NCBI GenBank assembly: GCA_903921785.1
Contig: CAIXRH010000297.1
Span: 1 to 46,197 of the forward strand
Direction of reading: 5' to 3'
Source of the DNA: an uncultured Pseudomonadota bacterium
GTDB lineage: Bacteria > Myxococcota_A > UBA796 > SXON01
Length of the DNA: 46,197 bases
The position numbers and the translations under genes are program-made. The notes under the pieces are model-generated. The model did not search any database. It saw nothing but the letters and a program-made list of their open reading frames with translations, and was not told the DNA's origin. Positions 8,951 to 15,831 of this stretch are shown piece after piece (the stretch's first letter is position 1; each line of letters opens with the position of its first letter).

Positions 8951-8971
8951 TTGCGCTGCACCGTCTATCGT
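8944..8971 (+). promoter_or_regulatory. Sigma-70-type promoter with perfect -35
   Basis: TTGACA (8944-8949), a 16-base spacer and TATCGT (8966-8971). The predicted start near 8978 leaves a leader of about 24 bases with AAGAGG before the ATG at 9002. It supports starting the downstream gene at 9002 rather than at an in-frame codon at 8951. Confidence 0.65.
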
Positions 8972-9001
8972 GCGCTCGCTCTCCGCGGTCAAGAGGTCGC
9001 C

Positions 9002-9646
9002 ATGCCACTCTTCCTCCTCCTGTCTTCGCTCCTCAGCGCCCACGCCCACGCCGACGACAGCTCGTCGGTCGCTCCGGCCACGCCCCCCACGGTGGCCGTC
9101 GCTGGAGACGACGACGACGACTTCTTCACCGAAAAGAAGCCCGAATCTACGGGAGTCAACGCCGGCATCGGCAACGGCGACTTCAAGGACGACGACGACC
9201 TGAACATCCCCCAGGCGCCGAAGCCCGTGGCGAAGGTCATCGTCACGCCGCCCCCGGAGGCCGCGGCCGGCCCGAGCATGCCGATGCTCGATGGCAACAC
9301 CAAGCCGCTCGGCGACAACTGGAAGCCCGAGGTGGTGATCACCGACAAGGACGCCGTGGTCATCGAGCTCCCGGTGCTCTACGCGCTGAACAAGAAGGAA
9401 TTCGACGGCGTGTCGTACTGGCTCGTCGCCGAGGTGTGGGCCGATGGCAAGAAGGTCTCGGAGTCCCGGACCAACGTCACGCGGGATGCGATCGCCGACA
9501 AAGGACCGTCCATCCAGTTCTTCCGGATGTTCACCCCGGTCAGCGCGGCCGCGGGGGTGCTCGAGGTGAAGGTGAGCAAGACGGCGTCCGGCGGAAAGTC
9601 GGAGCTGTTGTTCACCCGCTCGGTTAAGTACGCGGTCAGTGGCTGA
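9002..9646 (+). CDS. Secreted acidic protein of unknown function
   Basis: 214 residues with a signal peptide (MPLFLLLSSLLSAHAHA, cleavage after AHA) and no lipobox. Residues about 18-75 are low-complexity, with DDDDD and DDDD clusters. The C-terminal half (about 105-214) looks folded, with beta strands such as VSYWLVAEVWADGKKV. No family was recognised. A good promoter and Shine-Dalgarno precede this start. The stop overlaps the next start by eight bases, implying coexpression with the small membrane protein. Confidence 0.8.
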   Translation: MPLFLLLSSLLSAHAHADDSSSVAPATPPTVAVAGDDDDDFFTEKKPESTGVNAGIGNGDFKDDDDLNIPQAPKPVAKVIVTPPPEAAAGPSMPMLDGNTKPLGDNWKPEVVITDKDAVVIELPVLYALNKKEFDGVSYWLVAEVWADGKKVSESRTNVTRDAIADKGPSIQFFRMFTPVSAAAGVLEVKVSKTASGGKSELLFTRSVKYAVSG

Positions 9647-9995
9647 CCTCCCCGCCGATCCGTACGGGTACACCGACGCTGCTCCGCTCAACCCCGACGA
9701 GGAGATCGTCACCGCGTTGTGGCTGGGCGTAGCTGCCTGCATGCTCGGCGCGGTGTCGCCGTGCGTCTGCTACATGCCGTGGCTCATCGCCGGGCCGATG
9801 TCCTGGTACGGGCTCTACAAGGCGATCCAGAACCGGAATTCGTCACAGGCGAGCCTGGCCACGATGGCCATGGTCAGCAACGGCCTCGCCGGCGCGATGA
9901 GCGTCTTGTTCATCCTGCTGCTGCTGTTCTACGTGCTGTACATCGTCGTGATCATGGGCTTCGTCGGCCTGGCGGGGATCGCGGGTCAGCACTGA
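9639..9995 (+). CDS. Small membrane protein, DUF4190-like
   Basis: 118 residues starting at GTG. Two hydrophobic stretches, LWLGVAACMLGAVSPCVCYMPWLIAG (residues about 28-53) and SVLFILLLLFYVLYIVVIMGFVGL (about 88-111), flank a short polar loop. The pattern of two helices with an acidic, Pro/Tyr-rich N-terminus resembles DUF4190-type proteins; this is a weak resemblance. It is coupled to the upstream secreted protein. Its last ten bases overlap the end of the convergent ORF at 9986. Confidence 0.7.
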   Translation: MADLPADPYGYTDAAPLNPDEEIVTALWLGVAACMLGAVSPCVCYMPWLIAGPMSWYGLYKAIQNRNSSQASLATMAMVSNGLAGAMSVLFILLLLFYVLYIVVIMGFVGLAGIAGQH

Positions 9996-10318
9996 TCCTC
10001 GAGGCGGAGGTTCACGCGGAGCACGGTGGGGCGCGGCGTCGGGAGCCGCACGCTCACCATGAAGGTGCCGCCCTGCTGCGCGACGTCAATGGCGGCGGCG
10101 CCGAGGCCGTGCTGGAGCAGCACCGCCCGCGCTTCGCGGACCAGACTCGGCCCCACGGCTTCGTGCGCGGAGCGCCCGGCGAGGGCGTCCAGTAGCGCGG
10201 CTTCGAGCTCCGCCTCCAGCGCGGCGGGGCCGGTCGCGGCGCCGGACACGCGTAGCGCCCAGCCGGCTCGCGGCGCCGCGCCGAGCGGGCGGCGCCCGTT
10301 GGGGCGCTCGCGGCTCAC
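9986..10318 (-). CDS. Small protein coupled to miaB, unknown function
   Basis: 110 residues starting at a GTG that overlaps the miaB stop (GTGA). It has an Arg/Pro-rich N-terminus, then a helical Ala/Glu/Leu region (about 30-65), then VREARAVLLQHG and beta-like VSVRLPTPRPTVLRVNLRL near the end. No family recognised. The precise overlap with miaB, and the fact that the frame ends just inside the convergent gene, favour a real gene, but the function is open. Confidence 0.55.
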   Translation of the reverse strand: MSRERPNGRRPLGAAPRAGWALRVSGAATGPAALEAELEAALLDALAGRSAHEAVGPSLVREARAVLLQHGLGAAAIDVAQQGGTFMVSVRLPTPRPTVLRVNLRLEDQC

Positions 10319-11652
10319 TCGTCGACCCGCTCGCTGCCCTCGACCCGCTCGCCGCGGAGCGTGTTCGCGAAGCCCCGCGTGACCCGCACGGTCGCCCAGG
10401 TGCCGGTGGTGGCGGGGTCGCCGGGGAAGTTGATGGTCTTGAAGGTGCTGGTGCGGCCGCAGATGACGCCTTCGTCGTGCGCGGAGGGGCCCTCGACGAG
10501 CACGCGCTGCACCGTGCCTACGAGCGCCGCGTGCTCCTCCAGGGCGATCTGGCGCTGGCGGGCCTGGAATCGCTCCAGCCGCGCCTGGGCCACCGCCTCG
10601 GGGATCGCTTCGTCCAGCAGGCGCAGCGCGGGCGTGTTGGGACGGGCGTTGTAGGCGAAGCTGAACGAGGCGTGGAATCGTACAGCTTCGAGCAGCGACA
10701 TCGTCTCGTCGAAGTCGGCGTCGGACTCACCAGGGAAGCCCGTGATGATGTCGGTGCTCAGCACGAAATCGGGACGGACGGCGCGGAGCTTCGCCACCAC
10801 CTCCAGGTAGTGGGCGCGGGTGTAGAACCGCTTCATGCGGCGCAGCACCCGGTCGCTGCCGCTCTGCACCGGAAGATGCAGGTGGGAGGCAAGGTTCGGC
10901 AGGTCGCGGTAGCAGTCCACCACGTCGTCGCCGATGTCTCGGGGGTGGGAGGTCGTGTAGCGGATGAGCTCGACGCCGGGCATCGCGGCCACCGCGCGGA
11001 GCAGCTCGGCGAAGGTGGGGTGCCCCGGCACCTTCAGTCCGTAGGAGTTCACGTTCTGGCCAAGGAGAGTGATCTCCTTCACCCCGGTGTCCACGAGGCG
11101 GCGCACCTCGTCGAGCACGTCCGCCAACGGGCGGCTCACCTCTTCGCCACGCGTGGCGGGGACGATGCAGAAGGTGCACTTGTTGTCGCACCCCTTCTGG
11201 ATGGTGACGAAGGCGCCCACGCGACGCGAGGCGTCCGGGTCCACGTCGCTGGGGAAGGGGTAGCCTTCTTCGCCGAGGAACTCGGTGTCGAGCACGCGCT
11301 GGGTGCCGGCGGTGGCGACCATCTCCCCGATGCGCGACACCGCGTCCGGACCGAAGACCAGGTCGACATTGGGGTACTTCTTGAACAACCGGTCGCCGTC
11401 CACCTGGGCCATACACCCGGCGATGCCCACCGTGACCCGCCGCTGGCGCTTCATCGGCAGCACCCGCCCGAGGAAACTATGGAGCTTCTGCTCCGGCTTC
11501 TCGCGGACGGAGCAGGTGTTCACCAGCACCACGTCGGCGTCGCTGAGCTCCTCGGTGGCCTCAAACCCGTCCTTCCCGAGGAGCGCGCGCATCTTCCCCG
11601 AGTCGTACTCGTTCATCTGGCAGCCGAAGGTCTTGATGTACACGCGCGGCAT
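10315..11652 (-). CDS. miaB: tRNA-2-methylthio-N6-dimethylallyladenosine synthase
   Basis: 445 residues, full length for MiaB. This radical SAM methylthiotransferase adds a methylthio group to i6A37 in tRNAs reading UNN codons. The N-terminal UPF0004 domain has its three cluster ligands Cys11, Cys47 and Cys80. The radical SAM motif C-x3-C-x2-C is at Cys155, Cys159 and Cys162 (KGCDNKCTFC). A C-terminal TRAM domain follows (about residues 375-440). The upstream caspase-like gene ends 27 bases before the ATG. A GGTTACC box lies in that interval and into the 3' end of the neighbour, so miaB may have its own start. Confidence 0.97.
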   Translation of the reverse strand: MPRVYIKTFGCQMNEYDSGKMRALLGKDGFEATEELSDADVVLVNTCSVREKPEQKLHSFLGRVLPMKRQRRVTVGIAGCMAQVDGDRLFKKYPNVDLVFGPDAVSRIGEMVATAGTQRVLDTEFLGEEGYPFPSDVDPDASRRVGAFVTIQKGCDNKCTFCIVPATRGEEVSRPLADVLDEVRRLVDTGVKEITLLGQNVNSYGLKVPGHPTFAELLRAVAAMPGVELIRYTTSHPRDIGDDVVDCYRDLPNLASHLHLPVQSGSDRVLRRMKRFYTRAHYLEVVAKLRAVRPDFVLSTDIITGFPGESDADFDETMSLLEAVRFHASFSFAYNARPNTPALRLLDEAIPEAVAQARLERFQARQRQIALEEHAALVGTVQRVLVEGPSAHDEGVICGRTSTFKTINFPGDPATTGTWATVRVTRGFANTLRGERVEGSERVDE

Positions 11653-11660
11653 GGCGCCGG

Positions 11661-11669
11661 CGGGTAACC
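11661..11669 (-). promoter_or_regulatory. miaB: GGTTACC box upstream of miaB
   Basis: The minus strand reads GGGTTACCC, with TA 14 and 13 bases before the miaB ATG. The same heptamer precedes fbp, the Nfu-like gene, tsaE and the LuxR-type gene. Confidence 0.45.
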
Positions 11670-11679
11670 CGGCTCGCGG

Positions 11680-13473
11680 CTACTGGACCGTGGCGGGCGG
11701 GGGCGCGTTCGCGGTGCAGAAGGTGGGACTACCGGCAGCCGTCTCGCAGAGCTGGTAGGCGCGCTCGCTCGGCTGCCCCGCGACGGTCGCGTAGTCGAGC
11801 CACTCGCGGGCGCTGTTCTTGGCGAAGCCGCGGGCCTCCTCCGCGTCGCCGATGGTGTCGTCGGTGCGGTTGGTGAGCAGCTCATCCTCGGCGTCGATCC
11901 AGACGCGAGTCCCCGTCTCGGCGCGGAGGCGGTAGAGGTTGTAGACCCGGGCGATGAAGGTCGGACCTTCCCACTGGGACTTGTTCTCCAGGGCGTAATC
12001 CGCCCACTTGAGCACCTCGTCCGCGTCCTCGATGGTGCCTTCACGGGAGAGCGCGAGGGCGTAGCGGAAGCAGAGGTCGGGGTCCGACCGGTCGATCTCG
12101 TCGAGGTGGCGCGCCGCGAGGCGCATCCACTCGCTGGCGCTGCCCTTGCCGTCCGCGTTGGCGAGGAGCACCCGGGAGATCTTGTCCCGGTCCGTCTGCT
12201 TCGGGGACTGGTTGATCTTCACTTCGAGGCAGGTGAGCTGGTCGGGGCTCAGCGTGCCGCCCATGGCGGCGGGCTCGAGCTTGACCAGGTCGTCACAGAG
12301 GGCGGTGTTGCTCGGCGGGGGAGCCGGCGCAGCCACCCGCTTCTTCGACCCCTTCTTCGGACGCTTCTTGCCCTTGGCCTTTCGTTCGTCGCGGGTGAAG
12401 CCGTCCAGGCGGGCGCGGGCGTCCGCCACCTCGGGCACGTTCACCGCCACATCCACCCCGTCCACCTGCACCACGGCCAGCTCGTACTTGGCGATGAACC
12501 CGTTGAGCCGCGCGATCCCGGCCGGCGACGACACCGCCGTGCCCACCGCGATCTCCAGCCATTCCCCCGTGGCCGCCGAGGCCAGCCGATCGGACGCCTC
12601 CTTCACCCGGCGCGCCTTCTCCTCCTGGGCGAGGACGGACCAGGCGTCCTTGTCGGGTCCCGGCTCCAGCGACGAGCCACGCGCGAGGGACCACTTCATC
12701 ACGTCGGCGCGGGACTCCCGCGTGGGGTTCCACAACTTTCCGCCGACCTGCCGGACCTTCCCCGCGACGAAGGTCTGGGCCTCCTCCAACGACACGTCCC
12801 CGTTGGCCTTGCCGCCCGTGGCGCCGTCGGCCCAGCCGCGCAGCGAGCCGAGCAGCAGGTAGCTGAACATGCCATGGCCGGAGGACGGCCAGCCCACGAC
12901 CGGCTCCTCCCCCGAGGCCGCCGCCCAGATCGACACGTTGGCGGCGGCAGGCGTGGCCAGCGGGGCGACCTTTGCATCCGGCAGCCCGAGCGGCTCCCCG
13001 CCCCGGCCCACGCCGGAGAAGTCGGCGTCGAGGATCACCAGGACCTGCTTCGCGCGGCCGGTGCCGGCGCTCGCCGTGAGGTCGTCGAGGAGCACGCCGG
13101 ACAGGTCGTCTGGCGCGGCCTCCTTGGTGAGGAGCAGGCGATGCCCCGCGTCGTCCACCGTGCCGTGGCCCGCGAAGTAGACCCACAACATGCCGCCGCC
13201 TCGCACCGACCGGGCCGCTTCGCTCACGCCCTTGCGGAGCTGTGAGCGGTCCGGGTTGGTGAGGCGGGTGATCCGGTCCATGCCTCGGGTGGTGCCGAGG
13301 AGCGCGGAGAGCGCGTCGCCGTCGTGGGTCGCCCCCGCCACGTCGGGGAGGAAGGTGTAGTCCTCGATCGACACGATCAACGCCGCGTCCTTACGCACCT
13401 TGGCGCCCGGGGGAAGCGGAGTGTCCACGTCGGGAGGGGCGGCGAGGGCGAGCGCGGTGAGGGCGAGGAGCAT
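11680..13473 (-). CDS. Secreted caspase-like protein lacking the catalytic cysteine
   Basis: 597 residues with a short signal peptide (MLLALTALALAA). Residues about 28-250 follow the peptidase C14 (caspase/metacaspase) fold. The histidine of the catalytic pair is present in VYFAGHGTVDDAG (His103). The second motif, normally D-A-C-x-S-G, reads LDADFSG with Asp151 where the cysteine should be; I checked the codon as GAC. The protein is therefore probably not a cysteine protease. A Lys/Arg-rich linker at about 400-420 (KGKKRPKKGSKKR) leads into an alpha-helical, TPR-like C-terminal half (about 430-590). The start at 13473 gives the signal peptide; the frame runs open upstream without a better start. 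Role unknown; a scaffold or sensor is possible. Confidence 0.85.
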   Translation of the reverse strand: MLLALTALALAAPPDVDTPLPPGAKVRKDAALIVSIEDYTFLPDVAGATHDGDALSALLGTTRGMDRITRLTNPDRSQLRKGVSEAARSVRGGGMLWVYFAGHGTVDDAGHRLLLTKEAAPDDLSGVLLDDLTASAGTGRAKQVLVILDADFSGVGRGGEPLGLPDAKVAPLATPAAANVSIWAAASGEEPVVGWPSSGHGMFSYLLLGSLRGWADGATGGKANGDVSLEEAQTFVAGKVRQVGGKLWNPTRESRADVMKWSLARGSSLEPGPDKDAWSVLAQEEKARRVKEASDRLASAATGEWLEIAVGTAVSSPAGIARLNGFIAKYELAVVQVDGVDVAVNVPEVADARARLDGFTRDERKAKGKKRPKKGSKKRVAAPAPPPSNTALCDDLVKLEPAAMGGTLSPDQLTCLEVKINQSPKQTDRDKISRVLLANADGKGSASEWMRLAARHLDEIDRSDPDLCFRYALALSREGTIEDADEVLKWADYALENKSQWEGPTFIARVYNLYRLRAETGTRVWIDAEDELLTNRTDDTIGDAEEARGFAKNSAREWLDYATVAGQPSERAYQLCETAAGSPTFCTANAPPPATVQ

Positions 13474-13602
13474 GAAGCCCGGGGATCGTACCCGGCCCAG
13501 CCCCCGAGCGGTAGCCGCGGCAGCGGAACGGGGCGGGTCAAAGTGCCACGCCCGCACGGAGCGATCGTGTTCCACGCGCGGCCGGCGAGGACGCGGCGCC
13601 CC

Positions 13603-14547
13603 TCACCGCCGCGGGCGGAACCGCTCCAAGACCGCCAGATAGTCGACCGGGTGCGGCGCGTCCGGCGGTCGATACCGCCAGTCGGCGGCGAGCATCGGCG
13701 CGGCGCCTGCGGGCAGGTGCGCGAGGTGGGGCAGCAGGCCCTCGGCGTGGGCGTGCCCACGGGAGAGTACGTCCTCCAGCTCCGTGAGCGCCGCGGCGTC
13801 GGTGAGGCCGCTGCCGGCCAGCACGGGCGAGAGCGAAGCGGGCAGGAGCTCGCCGACGGACACGAGGATCAAGGCGGCGGCGTACCAGGTGCGCACGGGG
13901 ATGGTGCGGCTGCCGAGCGGGGCGAAGTCGGCGAAGGGCCGGCCGCGCTCCAGGCGGATGAAGATGCGATCCACCGCGTCGGCGAGGGAGACCCGGCGGA
14001 GCGCGGCGAGGGTGGCGACGATGTCGTCGGAGTAGGCGCCGCCGGACTCCAGGACCCGAGAGAGCTCCACCGAGCCGATACGGCCGGCGATGGCGTCCGC
14101 GTAGACCGAGTACACCACGGCGTCGATCTCGGCGTCGTCCCCGAAGAGGCTCTCGCGGACGGCGGCGCCGAGGCCGACCCGCCCGGTGACCAGCTCCGGG
14201 AGCTTGTAGCCGAACTGGTTGCGTACAGCGCGGATGCGGCCGCGGCGGAGGTTGCCGAGGTTGTCCTTGAGCACGAGGCTGTCGTAGCGGACCCCGTCGA
14301 TCCGGAGCTTCTCCTCTAGCTTCTGCCGCATCTGCGTCGGAGAGCCGCTGACGATGTGCACCCGCGGACGCCACCCCGGCCCCTCTCGTCCCAGCTCCCG
14401 CACCAGCGCCGTGGCCCCGGGGACCGCCTTCTTCGCCCACGCCGGCTCCATCGCCGAGCGGAACAGCCCTCGGACGCTGTCGAAGTCGGTCAGGAGGTAG
14501 GTCTTGTCGAGGTCCCAGCGGTAGACGCGCAGGCCCGGGTCACTCAC
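13603..14547 (-). CDS. HAD-like protein related to App1 phosphatidate phosphatase catalytic domain
   Basis: 314 residues starting at a GTG that overlaps the ROK-type gene by eight bases. The N-terminus has the HAD nucleophile motif WDLDKT (Asp12, Asp14). VHIVSGSPTQMRQKLEE (about 65-80) and LVLKDNLGN correspond to motif II and the following strand of the App1/LNS2 group. Eukaryotic App1 dephosphorylates phosphatidate; many bacterial members are uncharacterised. The C-terminal 120 residues are helical and specific. There is no signal peptide. Substrate unknown. Confidence 0.7.
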   Translation of the reverse strand: MSDPGLRVYRWDLDKTYLLTDFDSVRGLFRSAMEPAWAKKAVPGATALVRELGREGPGWRPRVHIVSGSPTQMRQKLEEKLRIDGVRYDSLVLKDNLGNLRRGRIRAVRNQFGYKLPELVTGRVGLGAAVRESLFGDDAEIDAVVYSVYADAIAGRIGSVELSRVLESGGAYSDDIVATLAALRRVSLADAVDRIFIRLERGRPFADFAPLGSRTIPVRTWYAAALILVSVGELLPASLSPVLAGSGLTDAAALTELEDVLSRGHAHAEGLLPHLAHLPAGAAPMLAADWRYRPPDAPHPVDYLAVLERFRPRR

Positions 14548-15829
14548 GGTGCGCCCCAACGCGGCGCATCCCCCGCAGCGGCGCGTTGACCCGCGGCGCC
14601 AGGGCGGCGGCGATCGCGCCATCTTCCCCGGGTCGGGCCGCCACCACGAAGGGCAGCGGGCTGGTCTCGTTCACCCGCTGCTCCAGCAGCCGGCCCGCCG
14701 GCCCCTGCAACATCGAGCCGCCACACTCCACCGACTGCACACCCACCAGCAGCGCCGCCAGCTCCCGGATGACCCCCACGACCACCTCGGACATGCGGTC
14801 GATCGTCGCCAGCCCCGCCGGCTCGCCCTCCTCCAGCGCCTTGCGCAGGACGCGCCCGGACTCCGCGGGCGCGACCACCACGCCGCTCTCCGCGAGCATA
14901 TGCGCGATGCCGACGTTGCTCAGGTACGTGCGCATGGCGCCGGTCAACGGGAGGTAGGTGTGGGGCAGCGCGTCGGGGCTCATGTCCACCACGAGGCGGC
15001 CCATCTCCGTGGCCACGACCTCGCCGTCCGCGTCGATCCAGCAGCCGCCGAAGCTCGTGCCGATCTGCACGCGCACCATGCGTCGCGAACCCAGCGCCGA
15101 GAGGTGGCGACCCAGGTTGCTGAGATCATTGAACAAGGCCACGGGGCCGCTCACCAGGCCGGTCGCGATCCGGTCGGCGAAGCCGTTGAACGCCTCGGGG
15201 TCGCCCACCCGCTCGCGAAGGATCGTGGAGAGCTCCAGCACTTGACCGCCCACGCCCAGCGGCGCCGCCAGCCCGATGCCCAGCGAGCCGATGGGGCGCC
15301 CCGCCGCCGCCTCCACCACGAGCGCGCGAGCCCGGGTGATCAGCGACTCGATGCCCCGCTCCTCCCCCGGCCACGTGCGCCCGCCCGCGCTGCCGACGAC
15401 CGCCTCCCCTTCCAGCGCGACGACCTTCATGCTCGTCCCCCCGATGTCGAGGCCGATGGCCACGCCGACGCCGGGCGGCTCGAGCACCGGACGGTCCACG
15501 CTCGGCACGTCCATGTGGCGGTTGGGCTCCACCCGCGCGGGCGCGATCACCATGGGGACGTGCTGCACCGAGCGTACGCGCCCGAGGACCGGCTGCAGCT
15601 CCGCCTCGGGGAGCGGGCTCACGATCTCCACTGCCGCGGGGTTGAACACCAACGCTGCGTTGTGGGCGCGCGCCAGCACGGGCCACACGGAGCGGCCGAG
15701 CGGCGGCGCGAAAACCACGTACTCCCGAGGGGGCGCTGCCGCGGCCCAGCGCGAGTGCAGGAGGAGCCGCCAGGGCACCGCACGGGGGTGAGCGCCCAGC
15801 TCAGCGAGGGCGTCGGCGAGGGCGCGCAT
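14540..15829 (-). CDS. ROK-type ASKHA kinase-like protein with N-terminal extension
   Basis: 429 residues. The ASKHA phosphate-binding loop GLDIGGTSMKVVALEG lies at about 126-141, followed by a second acidic region (LFNDLSNLGRHLS) and the adenosine-side segment VECGGSMLQGPAG near residue 385. This suggests a sugar or sugar-derivative kinase of the ROK/hexokinase group. The usual ROK zinc motif (CxCGxxGC) is missing. The first 120 residues are an extension of unknown fold. It begins two bases after the aminopeptidase stop and overlaps the App1-like gene, so all three are probably co-translated. Whether it phosphorylates anything is untested. Confidence 0.7.
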   Translation of the reverse strand: MRALADALAELGAHPRAVPWRLLLHSRWAAAAPPREYVVFAPPLGRSVWPVLARAHNAALVFNPAAVEIVSPLPEAELQPVLGRVRSVQHVPMVIAPARVEPNRHMDVPSVDRPVLEPPGVGVAIGLDIGGTSMKVVALEGEAVVGSAGGRTWPGEERGIESLITRARALVVEAAAGRPIGSLGIGLAAPLGVGGQVLELSTILRERVGDPEAFNGFADRIATGLVSGPVALFNDLSNLGRHLSALGSRRMVRVQIGTSFGGCWIDADGEVVATEMGRLVVDMSPDALPHTYLPLTGAMRTYLSNVGIAHMLAESGVVVAPAESGRVLRKALEEGEPAGLATIDRMSEVVVGVIRELAALLVGVQSVECGGSMLQGPAGRLLEQRVNETSPLPFVVAARPGEDGAIAAALAPRVNAPLRGMRRVGAHRE

Positions 15830-15831
15830 CC

